A stretch of 64,000 nt of DNA from Micromonospora olivasterospora. Lineage in GTDB: Bacteria; Actinomycetota; Actinomycetes; Mycobacteriales; Micromonosporaceae. A program made the position numbers and the translations under genes. Each line of letters opens with the position of its first letter. Position 1 is the stretch's first letter. Under the pieces are notes generated by a model, which had not been told where the DNA came from, ran no database searches, and worked only from the letters and a program-made list of their open reading frames with translations. Location of the stretch: assembly GCF_007830265.1 (NCBI RefSeq), contig NZ_VLKE01000001.1, positions 1,364,001-1,428,000 of the forward strand, given 5' to 3'. Shown piece after piece: positions 36,682-45,401 of this stretch.

Positions 36682-38895
36682 ATGGCGACCCTGTTGTACC
36701 GGCTCGGCCGGGCCTCGCTGCGCCGTCGACGGCTGGTGGCCGTCGTCTGGCTCGTCGTGCTCGTCGGCCTCGGCATCGCCGCGGCCACCCTGAAGGGCCC
36801 GACGGCGAGCAACTTCACCATGCCCGGCACCGAGTCGCAGCGCGCGATCGACCTGCTCGCCGAGCGGTTCCCGCAGGCCAGCGGGGCCACCGGCACCATC
36901 GCCGTGAAGGCGCCGGCGGACGGCCAGCTCGGCACCCCGCAGGGGCAGGCCCTGGTCCGGCAGGTGACCCAGGAGGCGGCCGCCCTGCCCGGCGTGGTCG
37001 GCGCGGTCGACCCGTTCCAGGCCCAGGCGGTCTCCCCGAACGGCCGGTACGCGCTGATCCAGGTGCAGTTCGCCGGCCGGGCCGACGAGGTGACCGACGA
37101 CCAGCGCACCGCGTACGAGGAGGTGGGCGCGCGGGCGGAGGCGCAGGGCTGGCAGGTGGCGCCCGGCGGCGAGGTGCTCAACGCCGAGCCGGAGGTCGGC
37201 TCGACGGAGGCGCTCGGCGTCGTGGTCGCGGCGATCGTCCTGGTCGTGACGTTCGGCTCGCTGGTCGCCGCCGGGATGACGATGCTCAACGCGCTGATCG
37301 GCGTCGGCGTCGGCATGGCCGGCCTGTTCGCGCTCAGCGGCGCGATCGAGCTGACCAGCACGGCCCCGATCCTCGCCCTGATGCTCGGCCTGGCCGTCGG
37401 CATCGACTACTCGCTGTTCATCACCTCGCGGCACCGGCAGAACCTGCTCGACGGGCTCGCCCCCGCCGAGGCGGTCGGCCGGGCGGTCGGCACCGCCGGC
37501 TCCGCGGTGGTCTTCGCCGGCGCCACCGTGGTCATCGCGCTGGCCGGCCTGGCGGTGGTGGACATCCCGTTCCTGACCGTGATGGGTCTGGCCGCCGCCG
37601 GCACGGTGACCGTCGCCGTGCTCGTCGCGATCACCCTCGCCCCGGCCCTGCTCGGCTTCGCCGGCGACCGGGTGCTCCCCCGCCGGCTGCGCGGGACGGC
37701 GACGGCACGCGGCGGGGCGGCCGCCGGCGAGGCCCCGGCAGGCGGCGAGGCGCGGGCCGAGGGTCGCCCCGGCCTCGGGTTCCGGTGGGCCCGCCTGGTC
37801 ACCCGGCTGCGCGTACCGGTGATCCTGGTCGGCCTGCTCGGCCTGGGCCTGCTCGCGGTGCCCGCCCCCCACATGCGGCTGGCCCTGCCGGACGCCAACA
37901 CCGCTCCCGCCGGCTCGGCGGCCCGGGTCAACAACGACCTGGTCCGGGAGGGCTTCGGTCCCGGGTTCACCGGCCGGCTCGCGGTGGTCGTCACCGCCGA
38001 CTCCCCGCAGGCCACCGCCGCCGCCGCGCCGCAGGTCGCCGCGCTGATCCAGCGGACGGACGGGGTGCTCGCGGTGACCCCGCCGCAGACCGACCCGACC
38101 GGGCGGACCGCCCTGCTCGGGGTGATCCCGCGCAGCGGGCCGACGGACGAGGCCACCGAGGAGCTGGTACACGACATCCGCCGCCAGGTCTCCGGGATCA
38201 GTCAGGCGGACGTGCTGCTGACCGGCGCCACGGCGATCGGCATCGACGTGTCGGAGAAGCTGTCCGACGCGCTGCCGGTCTACCTGGTGCTGGTCGTCGG
38301 CCTGTCGATCCTGCTGCTGATGCTGGTGTTCCGGTCGATCCTGGTGCCGGTCAAGGCGGCGCTGGGCTTCCTGCTCACCGTCGCGGCGACGTTCGGCATC
38401 ACCGTCGCGGTGTTCCAGCAGGGGCACCTGGCCGAGCTGGTCGGCCTGGACGCCCCGGGCCCGCTCGTCAGCTTCCTGCCGATCCTGCTGATCGGCATCC
38501 TGTTCGGCCTGGCCATGGACTACGAGGTGTTCCTGGTCTCCCGGATGCGGGAGGACTTCGTGCACGGGGACACGGCGCGGCAGGCCACGATCAACGGGAT
38601 GGGCCACGGCGCGCGGGTGGTCACCGCCGCCGCGCTGATCATGATCTCGGTGTTCGGCGGGTTCGTCTTCCTCGAGGACCCGGTGATCAAGTCGATGGGC
38701 TTCGCGCTCGCCGTCGGCGTGGCCATCGACGCGTTCGTGGTGCGGATGACCATCGTCCCGGCGGTGATGTCGCTGCTCGACCGGGCGGCATGGTGGCTGC
38801 CCCGCTGGCTCGGCCGGATCCTGCCGAACGTCGACGTCGAGGGCGAGGGCCTGCGCGCCCACCTCGCCGAGGCGGAGAAGGCTCCCGCCCGCTGA
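36682..38895 (+). CDS. MMPL-family transporter
   Basis: This 737-residue RND-superfamily membrane protein is made of two repeated halves, each with a helix, an extracytoplasmic loop and a five-helix bundle. The MMPL signatures are GLAVGIDYSLFITSRHRQNL and FGLAMDYEVFLVSRMREDF; their D-Y pairs are the proton-relay residues. It probably exports lipids or toxic compounds; the substrate is unknown. AAGGAAC precedes the ATG. Its position suggests control by the adjacent TetR protein. A GC hairpin (38901-38927) follows the stop. Confidence 0.93.
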   Translation: MATLLYRLGRASLRRRRLVAVVWLVVLVGLGIAAATLKGPTASNFTMPGTESQRAIDLLAERFPQASGATGTIAVKAPADGQLGTPQGQALVRQVTQEAAALPGVVGAVDPFQAQAVSPNGRYALIQVQFAGRADEVTDDQRTAYEEVGARAEAQGWQVAPGGEVLNAEPEVGSTEALGVVVAAIVLVVTFGSLVAAGMTMLNALIGVGVGMAGLFALSGAIELTSTAPILALMLGLAVGIDYSLFITSRHRQNLLDGLAPAEAVGRAVGTAGSAVVFAGATVVIALAGLAVVDIPFLTVMGLAAAGTVTVAVLVAITLAPALLGFAGDRVLPRRLRGTATARGGAAAGEAPAGGEARAEGRPGLGFRWARLVTRLRVPVILVGLLGLGLLAVPAPHMRLALPDANTAPAGSAARVNNDLVREGFGPGFTGRLAVVVTADSPQATAAAAPQVAALIQRTDGVLAVTPPQTDPTGRTALLGVIPRSGPTDEATEELVHDIRRQVSGISQADVLLTGATAIGIDVSEKLSDALPVYLVLVVGLSILLLMLVFRSILVPVKAALGFLLTVAATFGITVAVFQQGHLAELVGLDAPGPLVSFLPILLIGILFGLAMDYEVFLVSRMREDFVHGDTARQATINGMGHGARVVTAAALIMISVFGGFVFLEDPVIKSMGFALAVGVAIDAFVVRMTIVPAVMSLLDRAAWWLPRWLGRILPNVDVEGEGLRAHLAEAEKAPAR

Positions 38896-38900
38896 CGTCG

Positions 38901-38927
38901 GGGCCCCGCCGGCACCCGGCGGGGCCC
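38901..38927 (+). terminator. Hairpin after the MMPL gene
   Basis: GGGCCCCGCC (38901-38910) pairs perfectly with GGCGGGGCCC (38918-38927). It lies between convergent genes and may serve both. Confidence 0.55.
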
Positions 38928-38940
38928 GCCGACGACCTGC

Positions 38941-40197
38941 TCAGACGCCCGCCGGGTACGTCTCCATCTCGCCGGGGGCGGCGAGGGCGGGCAGCGGGTG
39001 CAGGGCCGTCGTCTCGTCGCACCAGACGAACGCGTCGTAGCGCTCGCCCAGCCGGGTCGGGACGTAGTTGCCCCACGACTCGAAGCTGGGGTCGTACACG
39101 ACGCCGATCGCCCGGTGGTCGAGCTGGTCGGTGACCCAGCCCGGCTGGTCGGGGCCGCCGAAGACCAGCACCGCCCGGTCCGGCATCAGCTCGTGCAGCC
39201 GCCGCTCCACCGAGCCCGGCCGGGCCGGCGGCACCACCGTCGCCTCGGCCGGCGAGCCCCACCGGGGAGCCGCCACCGTCGTCCCGCGGTAGCTGCCGAA
39301 GCCGACGAGCACCACGTCGTCCGTACCGTGCCGCTCGCGCGCGAGCTGACCGATGTTCGTCATTCCCGCGTTCGCCATGTCGGTGGCCCGGGCGTCCCCG
39401 ACGTGGGTGTTGTGCGCCCAGACGATCCCCCGGGCGTCCGGGCCGTGGAGGTCCAGCAGCCGGTCCAGGGTGTCGGCCATGTGGACGTCGCGCACGTTCC
39501 ACGACTCCACCCCGCCGCCGACCATCGCCCGGTAGTAGCGCTCCGCGCCCGCCACCACCTCCGCGTTCTGCCAGGCCGAGAAGCGGTCCGGGCCGTCCGC
39601 GGCGGCCTGTTCCCGGGTACGCGTCAACAGCCGCACCACCTCCTCCTCGCAGCGGGCGGAGACGAAGCGACTGTTGTCCCCGTACTCCTCAAGCCGCCGG
39701 CCGTACGGCTCGAAGCACCGGTACGCCTCCTGCGCCGCCTCCAGCGAGGTCGGGTCCTCCTCGCCGAGGTAGTCGAAGATCGCCTGCATCGACTCCCAGA
39801 GGCTGTAGACGTCCAGCCCGTGGAAGCCGGCCCGGCGGTCCTCGGGGCGCTCCGAGTTCCAGGCGCGCAGCCAGCGGGCGAAGCGGGCCACCTCGGCGTT
39901 GGCCCACATCCAGGTGGGCCAACGCTCGAAGCGTTCGAGGGCGATCCTCGGGTCGGCGAGCCCGTCGGGGGCGGCGGTCACCGAGCGGTGCACCCGCTCG
40001 CAGTCCGGCCAGTCCCCCTCGACGGCGACGAAGGAGAAGCCCAGTTCGGCGATGAGCCGCCGGCTGAGCTGCTCCCGCAGGCGGTAGTAGTCGTACGTGC
40101 CGTGCGTCGCCTCGCCGATCATGACGATCCGGGCGTTCCGGATCCGCTCCAGCAACGGATCGAAGTCGCTCGGCGCGCCCAGTCGCTGTACCAGCAT
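38941..40197 (-). CDS. Erythromycin esterase-family protein
   Basis: This 418-residue protein belongs to the EreA/succinoglycan-biosynthesis esterase family. Active-site motifs are visible: MIGEATHGTYDYYRLR (catalytic-base histidine) and VAVEGDWPDCERV (acidic residues), with WAHNTHVGDARATDM later. Some members hydrolyse the macrolactone of erythromycin; many in actinobacteria have other, unknown substrates. An Erm-type gene 0.3 kb away makes macrolide resistance more plausible here, but this is inference. The ATG at 40197 (MLVQRLGAPS) was chosen over an upstream GC-rich extension. Confidence 0.85.
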   Translation of the reverse strand: MLVQRLGAPSDFDPLLERIRNARIVMIGEATHGTYDYYRLREQLSRRLIAELGFSFVAVEGDWPDCERVHRSVTAAPDGLADPRIALERFERWPTWMWANAEVARFARWLRAWNSERPEDRRAGFHGLDVYSLWESMQAIFDYLGEEDPTSLEAAQEAYRCFEPYGRRLEEYGDNSRFVSARCEEEVVRLLTRTREQAAADGPDRFSAWQNAEVVAGAERYYRAMVGGGVESWNVRDVHMADTLDRLLDLHGPDARGIVWAHNTHVGDARATDMANAGMTNIGQLARERHGTDDVVLVGFGSYRGTTVAAPRWGSPAEATVVPPARPGSVERRLHELMPDRAVLVFGGPDQPGWVTDQLDHRAIGVVYDPSFESWGNYVPTRLGERYDAFVWCDETTALHPLPALAAPGEMETYPAGV

Positions 40198-40299
40198 GCC
40201 CGCGGCTACCCGAGCCCGGAGCGGGCAAACCCGGGGCGTCACCCGGCCGGGTGCCGGGACGGGGCGGCATGGCCCACGTCCCAGCGGGTAGCCGCGGGC

Positions 40300-40500
40300 A
40301 TGACGGTCAGCGGGGCGCAGTTGCAGGAGTTGCAGGAGTACCTGGCGGGGCTCGACTACCCGCTCTCCCGGGAGGACCTGGTCCGCTGGGGCCAGGAGAA
40401 CGGACTGAGCACCGCGGCCCTACAGCTGCTGCGGTCCCTGCCGGCCGAACAGTTCGGCTCCCCGGGCGAGCTGGGCGACGCGCTACGCGGCCTGGGCTGA
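40300..40500 (+). CDS. DUF2795 small protein
   Basis: This 66-residue soluble helical protein (MTVSGAQLQELQEYLAGLDY; LSREDLVRWGQENGLSTAAL) matches the DUF2795 family, common in actinobacteria and without known function. It sits alone between two convergent-facing resistance-type genes. The ATG at 40300 is the only sensible start. Confidence 0.8.
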   Translation: MTVSGAQLQELQEYLAGLDYPLSREDLVRWGQENGLSTAALQLLRSLPAEQFGSPGELGDALRGLG

Positions 40501-40510
40501 CCGGGGCCGT

Positions 40511-41302
40511 TCAGCGCAGCAGGCGGAAGAGGGTGAGCCACTGCTCGGGCCAGACCTCGCCGACGGGGGCGTCCGGCGCGAGGCGTACGGCGCGCAGCGC
40601 CGAGTACACCCGGCCCCGGGGCAGGTGCCGGCACAGCGAGGCCGCGAGCGAGCCGCCGACCCCGCCGAATCCCGCCTCCACCAACCGCCGGTACGCCGGC
40701 AGCGCGCCCGGCGGCAGCAGCGGCTCGGGCCGCCGCTCCAGGCGCAGGATGCCGGCATCGACGCGGGGCACCGGGCGGAACGCCGTACGGGGCACCGTGC
40801 CGGCGAGCCGCCACGCGTACTCCGGCCAGGTGAGGACCGTCAGCCGGCTCCACCGGCCGCCGTGGCCGGTGCGCTTGCGGGCGTACTCCAACTGGGTGAG
40901 CAGGGTGGCCGAGGTCAGCCGGTCGGCGGCGAGGCACCAGCGGACCACGGCGGCTGTCAGCGACCAGGGGATGTTGCCGACCACCGCGAACGGCTCCGGC
41001 GGCGGGGGCACCGCCAGGAAGTCGGCCCGCCGCGGGCTCACCGTCGGCAGGTCCGCGCAGGCCACGGTCAGCTCGGCGGCGGCGAGCGGGTCGACCTCGT
41101 ACGCGACGAGCCGGCCGCAGCGGGCGGCCAGCGGCCGGGTCAGCGATCCCCGGCCGGCGCCCACCTCCAGCAGCAGGCCGGCGGGGTCGGGCCGGGCGGC
41201 CCGGACGATGCGGGCGACGGCGGCCGGGTCGGCGAGGAAGTTCTGGGACAGCGCGCGACGGGACCGGTCGCGTTCGGTGGCACGGGTACGGCGGGGCGCC
41301 AT
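40511..41302 (-). CDS. erm: 23S rRNA adenine-N6 methyltransferase (Erm family)
   Basis: This 263-residue enzyme methylates A2058 of 23S rRNA and so blocks macrolides, lincosamides and streptogramin B. Family features are the RRALSQNFLADPAAVARI start, SAM motif LLEVGAGRGSLTRPL, VAYEVDPLAAAEL, and the catalytic motif VGNIPWSLT. The RRALSQNFL opening separates Erm from the housekeeping KsgA family. Its start lies within a 320-base leader containing a leader peptide and competing hairpins, so expression is probably induced by drug. Confidence 0.88.
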   Translation of the reverse strand: MAPRRTRATERDRSRRALSQNFLADPAAVARIVRAARPDPAGLLLEVGAGRGSLTRPLAARCGRLVAYEVDPLAAAELTVACADLPTVSPRRADFLAVPPPPEPFAVVGNIPWSLTAAVVRWCLAADRLTSATLLTQLEYARKRTGHGGRWSRLTVLTWPEYAWRLAGTVPRTAFRPVPRVDAGILRLERRPEPLLPPGALPAYRRLVEAGFGGVGGSLAASLCRHLPRGRVYSALRAVRLAPDAPVGEVWPEQWLTLFRLLR

Positions 41303-41503
41303 GGCTCGTCCTGTCTGTCGCCGGACGGCGACGGGTACGGACAGGCGGCCGGCGGGCAGCCGGCAGGGCGGGCCTGTCCGAGCGGATCGGGACTCGGACG
41401 GCCCTCGGCGCGGCGGGTAGTTCGGACAGCGCTCGCCACCCGACCGGCGGCTGCCGGGGCGCGGGCGCGCCGCCGGTGGCGGGTCGGGTCTGTACTGGGC
41501 GGA
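41303..41503 (-). promoter_or_regulatory. Candidate translational attenuator of erm
   Basis: GGACAGGC (41339-41346) can pair with GCCTGTCC (41372-41379), upstream in the message, or its GACAGG core with CCTGTC (41310-41315), which lies in the ribosome-binding region just before the erm ATG. The two pairings exclude each other. This is the standard arrangement by which ribosome stalling on a leader peptide frees an erm start site. Confidence 0.5.
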
Positions 41504-41623
41504 TCAGGCGCGGGTCGCGTCCCGGCCGGCCGGGGCCGGACGCCGGACTCGCGGGCGGGCCGCCAGGATCGGGGCCCACGCGGCCGGCGTGCCGACCACG
41601 TCGATCAGGGCATGCGTGAACAT
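41504..41623 (-). CDS. Putative erm leader peptide (39 residues)
   Basis: This short open frame ends 200 bases before the erm gene on the same strand. It reads MFTHALIDVVGTPAAWAPIL then AARPRVRRPAPAGRDATRA. It contains consecutive R-x-R motifs (RPR, RVR), the kind on which macrolide-bound ribosomes stall, and its AARP core recalls the AARPPR stretch of the ermSF leader. Its ATG is placed for leaderless transcription. No homology search was done; the assignment rests on position, motif and promoter. Confidence 0.5.
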   Translation of the reverse strand: MFTHALIDVVGTPAAWAPILAARPRVRRPAPAGRDATRA

Positions 41624-41629
41624 CCCGCG

Positions 41630-41635
41630 AGGCTA
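41630..41635 (-). promoter_or_regulatory. -10 box for the erm leader transcript
   Basis: TAGCCT on the minus strand lies exactly at -12 to -7 from the A of the leader-peptide ATG at 41623, predicting a leaderless message. No clear -35 box is visible. The remaining bases to 41722 hold nothing else recognised. Confidence 0.45.
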
Positions 41636-41722
41636 ACCGGGTCGGGCCGGGCGCACGACCGGTTTATCCGGCGGGGGCGACGGACGGCAGCGGCCGGCCG
41701 CGCCCGCGCCGCCGCGGCCGGG

Positions 41723-42628
41723 TCAGCCGGGGAGGCTGACGGTGCGGCCCTCGGCGCGGGCGGTCTCGGCGGCGTCGAGGACGGCCGCCACCTCCCGGCC
41801 GAACCGGACGTCGCAGCGGTGGTCCCGGGTGCCCGCGTCGATCTCCTCCAGCAACTGCTCGATCGCGGTCCCGTACGCGATCAGCGCGTTGCCGTCGCCG
41901 GGGGGCACGCTCTGCATGCCGTCGTCGCCGAAGAAGACCACGTCGCGGATGATGGCCGCCGGCGGCGCGTCCAGGGTGAGCGAGACGGTGCTGGTCGCCC
42001 CGCCGTCGTGGGTGAGCAGCAGGTGGATCAGCCCCCGGGGGCCGTCCGCCGCGGCGACCCGGCTCACCCGGCCGAGCACCGGCAGGATCAGTGACAGGGC
42101 GTGCGGCCCGATGTCCCACAGCGCGCCGCGCTCCCGCCGCCACTGCGACCCGCCGTACGGGCTGTCGGGCTGGAAGATCGACGCGAACATCGTCGCCCGG
42201 GCGTGCTGCCAGCCGCCGGCCGCCGCGGCCGAGGCGAGGAACCCGGTCACGTTCGGGTGGAAGCGCTGGGTGAAGAAGACCACCGAGGCGACCCCGGACT
42301 GCTGGGCGGCGGTGACCACCCGGTCGGCGTCGGCCAGGCTGAGCGCCAGCGGCTTGTCCAGCAGCAGGTGCCGGCCGGCCGCGGCGGCCCGGACGGCGAT
42401 GTCGGCCTGCACGTCCGGCGGGAGCGCCACGGCGATCGCGTCGCAGGCGTCGATCAGCGCGTCGACGTCGGCGAAGGCGGGCACCCCGTGCCGGTCGGCC
42501 AGCGCGGCGGCCCGCTCGGCGTTGCGGCCCCACACCCCCGCCAGCGCGGCGCGGGGATGCGCGTCGATGGCCGCCGCGTGCGTCTCCGCCGCCCAGTGGC
42601 CGGTGCCGAACAACCCGAACCGCAGCAC
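41723..42628 (-). CDS. Gfo/Idh/MocA-family oxidoreductase
   Basis: This 301-residue NAD(P)-dependent sugar-type dehydrogenase starts with the Rossmann motif MLRFGLFGTGHWAAETHA and has the family lysine motif DKPLAL (usual form EKP), followed by the C-terminal alpha/beta domain (LTHDGGATSTVSLTLDAPP). The substrate cannot be predicted. The IS200/IS605-type element ends immediately upstream of its start, so its original promoter may have been displaced; two hairpins lie 25-76 bases upstream. Confidence 0.9.
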   Translation of the reverse strand: MLRFGLFGTGHWAAETHAAAIDAHPRAALAGVWGRNAERAAALADRHGVPAFADVDALIDACDAIAVALPPDVQADIAVRAAAAGRHLLLDKPLALSLADADRVVTAAQQSGVASVVFFTQRFHPNVTGFLASAAAAGGWQHARATMFASIFQPDSPYGGSQWRRERGALWDIGPHALSLILPVLGRVSRVAAADGPRGLIHLLLTHDGGATSTVSLTLDAPPAAIIRDVVFFGDDGMQSVPPGDGNALIAYGTAIEQLLEEIDAGTRDHRCDVRFGREVAAVLDAAETARAEGRTVSLPG

Positions 42629-42652
42629 GAGGAACTCCCGGTGTCGTCGTCC

Positions 42653-42704
42653 GCCACGGCGATCCCGTGGCCTGATCCGAACTCCGCCACGGCGAGCCCG
42701 TGGC
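42653..42704. repeat. Two tandem hairpins at the tnpB 3' end
   Basis: GCCACGG-cgatc-CCGTGGC (42653-42671) and GCCACGG-cgagc-CCGTGGC (42686-42704) are identical seven-base stems with five-base loops. They lie in a near-perfect 33-base duplication between tnpB and the Gfo/Idh gene. They could be element-end hairpins recognised by TnpA, or part of a guide RNA scaffold. Confidence 0.6.
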
Positions 42705-42774
42705 CGTGATCCAACCTAGTCCTCGGGCCCGTCCCGTGCAGCCACGGCAGCGGAACGGCACGGATCGGCGGGCG

Positions 42775-43598
42775 GGGCGAACCCGCCTCCGGGAGGGTCG
42801 CGTTGGTTGCGGCGTGGTCGAGGTGCCCGCACGAGGTACAGGTGAACGCGACGCCGTGACGGGAGCGGGGGTCACGGTGCCCGCAGGTTGAGCACGTTTG
42901 CGACGTGTACGCTGCTGGCACTTTCAGCAGTTGCCCGCCCCGCTCGGCCAGCTTGTACGCCAGCAGTTCAACGGTGCGTGCGTGGGCCTCGTTGAGCATG
43001 ACCCGGTTCAGCCCGGCCTTCTGCCGCACGTTGCGGCCCGGCTCGGCGATGGTGCCTCTCGCAGAGCGGGTCATGTTTTCCACCCGCAGTTCTTCCACCG
43101 CCACGATGCCGTACCTTCCGGCGATGGTCGTGGTGGTCTTGTGCTGCCAGTCGTAGCGGCGGCGCTTGGCTCTCGCGCGTGACCCCGCGATCTGGTCGTA
43201 GGTGCGGTGCAGACGGTTCGACGTACGCTCGAACGGATTGCGGGCCCGCTTCTGCCGGGCGGCCTTGCGTTCCAGCCGCTGCAGCCGTGCCGGGGATCGG
43301 CCCGGACCAGCGGAACCGGACCACGCCGGCTTTCGGGATGCGCACCTGACCGACGCGGCGGGACAGGCGGGTGATCGCGAGGTCTCGTCCCTGCGGCACG
43401 TCAACGGACATGCGTGACCGTAGGCGGGCTTTGAACTCCGGTGCGCACGCCCGGCCTTCCCAGCAGTTTCTCCACGCCCGCACGTACGTTTTCAACACCT
43501 GCCGTGCGGCCTGCGCGGGCAGGGTTGCCCGGGCCGCGTGGCCCTGAATGTCGAGTGCGGCGGCCTGCTCCGCAGTGGGGGCGAGACGACGTACGTAT
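42775..43598 (-). pseudogene. TnpB (IS605 OrfB) main fragment, interrupted and deleted
   Basis: Reading leftward from the IS4 junction: LAPTAEQAAALDIQGHAARA and MSVDVPQGRDLAITRLSRRV belong to the TnpB N-domain. Near 43300 the frame changes and about 70 residues, including the expected RuvC-I aspartate region, are missing. The rest follows as QKRARNPFERTSNRLHRTYD, the RuvC-II glutamate in VAVEELRVENM, and the zinc ribbon CSTCG...CTSCG. No stop follows the ribbon. The protein cannot be an active RNA-guided nuclease. Its first eleven codons (GTG at 46133) lie beyond the IS4 insertion. Confidence 0.85.
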
Positions 43599-44431
43599 CA
43601 ACACCGTTGCGTTTAGCGCCGTGAGCGGGAGGCAAGCCCCTTTTCGAAGATTGTGATGTCGGCGTGGAAGGTGTAGGTCTGCGTGGTTGCGGGGTGCTGT
43701 CCGGCGTTCGGGCTGTACTTGCTGGTCGGGTTCTTGCGGGAGCGGGCCTTGATTCGAGGGCGGCGCCAGGCGGGTAGGAGGTCGGCCAGCGCGGCGTGGC
43801 CTATCGTGCCGAGGAGGTCGGTTGAGCTGCCGGGAAGGATTCCGCTGGCGGTGGTGATCGTGTCGGCGGCGGCGTCGATGAGGATGGTGAAGCTGATCCG
43901 GTCCATGTCCAGGCCGGGCTGGGTGCAGGTGGCGTCTGCTGCCGCGCGGATGAGGGCCTGGTAGGCGGTGAGCAGGGCGTACACCTCCTGCTCGATCCCG
44001 GGGATGCTGCGGGAGCGCAGGACGCGGCCGTCGAGCATGGTCGCTTTGATCGAGAAGTACGTGGTTTCGGCCTGCCAGCGTTCGTGGTAGAGGTCCACGA
44101 GTTCGTGGGCGGGGTAGCGGGTGTGGTCTGTCAGGCTGGTGATCAGCCGCCACTGCTCGCGCCGCAGGCTGCCGTCGGCCAGTGTGACGGTGACCTGCGC
44201 TTCGATGACCCGCACCAGGATGAGAGCGGGTAGGCTGCCGTAGCCGATGCGGGCCAGGTAGGAGCCGTCGGGTAGGCGACGCTGGATGGTCGGGCAGCGG
44301 CGGGCGGATGAGCGGACCAGGAACTGCGCGCCGGTGGCGCCGACGTCGCGCAGGAATTCCGCGGCGTCGAAGCCGGCGTCGGCCAGCAGCAGCATCGTGC
44401 GGTCCAGGACGCCCAGAAGCCGCCGCGCGTA

Positions 44432-45401
44432 AGAGCCCGCGCAAATAGGTCAGACGCGCTGCCCCAGATACGAGGCGGGCACGGACATCCATGATCATGA
44501 AGGTGCTTACGCCTCGTGATCGCCAGGAGTGTCCGTGCCCGTTGTTCCATCATGGCTGATGACCCCGCTGTGGGACCAGTTCGCCGCGCTGTTGCCCGAG
44601 CGGCCGCGGGTTGATCCGTCGCATCCGCTGGGGTGTCACCGGCCGCGGGTGGCGGATCGGCTGATATTCGAGAAGTTGTTGCAGGTGCTGCGGTTCGGGT
44701 GTGCGTACGAGTCGATCGCGGACAGTGGTTGTTCGGCGACGACGATCCGGAACCGGCGTGACGAGTGGATCACGCTGGGCGTGTTCGAACAATTGAAGGC
44801 CATCGTATTGGACACCTATGACCGGATTGTCGGACTGATTCTGGACGATATCTCGGTGGACGGGTGTATCACCAAGGCTCCCGGTGGCGGTGAGGTCGCC
44901 GGCCGGTCTCCGGTCGACCGGGGCAAGCAGGGGATGAAACGCTCCAGCATGGTCGAGGCCCGGGGGATCCCTCTCGACCGGGTTCTGGCCGGCGCGAACC
45001 GTCATGATTCACCACTACTGGCGTCTACTCTGGACAAGCTGGATGTGTTCGGTCCGCTGCCGGAGAAGGTGACAGTACACCTGGACGCCGGCTACGACTC
45101 GGCGGTCACCCGCGAGCTTCTGGCCGGCCGTAACCTGCACGCCGAAATAGCCCATAAGGGCGACAAAGCACCCATCCAGGCGGGCCGCAGGTGGCATGTC
45201 GAGCGGACGAACGCCTGGCACAACGCCTTCAACCGCCTGCAACGCTGCTACGAACGCCGAGAACGCGTCATCGACGCGTTCTTCGACCTCGCCGACGCGA
45301 TCATCACTCTACGTAGCCTGATCCGGCAGGCATGGACCCTCTACCGCTGGGACAACCGTCCCACCCGGCGCCCATGATCTTGACCTATCTGCGCGACCTC
45401 T
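44432..45401 (+). mobile_element. Intact IS5-family (IS427-group-like) insertion sequence, 970 bp
   Basis: Terminal inverted repeats are GAGCCCGCGCAAATAGGTCA at the left and, reading inward from the right end, GAGGTCGCGCAGATAGGTCA (three mismatches in 20). It is flanked by TAA on both sides (44429-44431 and 45402-45404), a TNA duplication as expected for this group. It carries one complete transposase gene and lies in the opposite orientation to the IS4 transposase that it splits. Confidence 0.93.
44535..45377 (+). CDS. IS5-family DDE transposase
   Basis: This 280-residue protein appears intact. It has an N-terminal DUF4096-like domain (TPLWDQFAALLPERPRVDPS) and a DDE domain with ILDDISVDGCITKAPGGGEV (first Asp), TVHLDAGYDSAV (second Asp) and WHVERTNAWHNAF (Glu). 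It ends RWDNRPTRRP, 24 bases before the right inverted repeat. GTG 44535 has AGGAG five bases upstream; GTG 44529 would add two residues but overlaps the ribosome site. With clean ends and target duplications the element may still move. Confidence 0.93.
   Translation: MPVVPSWLMTPLWDQFAALLPERPRVDPSHPLGCHRPRVADRLIFEKLLQVLRFGCAYESIADSGCSATTIRNRRDEWITLGVFEQLKAIVLDTYDRIVGLILDDISVDGCITKAPGGGEVAGRSPVDRGKQGMKRSSMVEARGIPLDRVLAGANRHDSPLLASTLDKLDVFGPLPEKVTVHLDAGYDSAVTRELLAGRNLHAEIAHKGDKAPIQAGRRWHVERTNAWHNAFNRLQRCYERRERVIDAFFDLADAIITLRSLIRQAWTLYRWDNRPTRRP

Noticed and set aside
38998..40500. 500-codon plus frame ending at the DUF2795 gene
   Set aside because: Only the last 66 codons are supported; the rest is antisense to the esterase gene.
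40511..41302. Housekeeping KsgA (16S rRNA dimethyladenosine transferase)
   Set aside because: The RRALSQNFL opening, NIPW motif and attenuator-like leader fit Erm better; ksgA is normally elsewhere.
43401..44498. 365-codon minus frame across the IS4 element
   Set aside because: It overlaps the real IS4 transposase frame and has only low-complexity Pro/Arg sequence.
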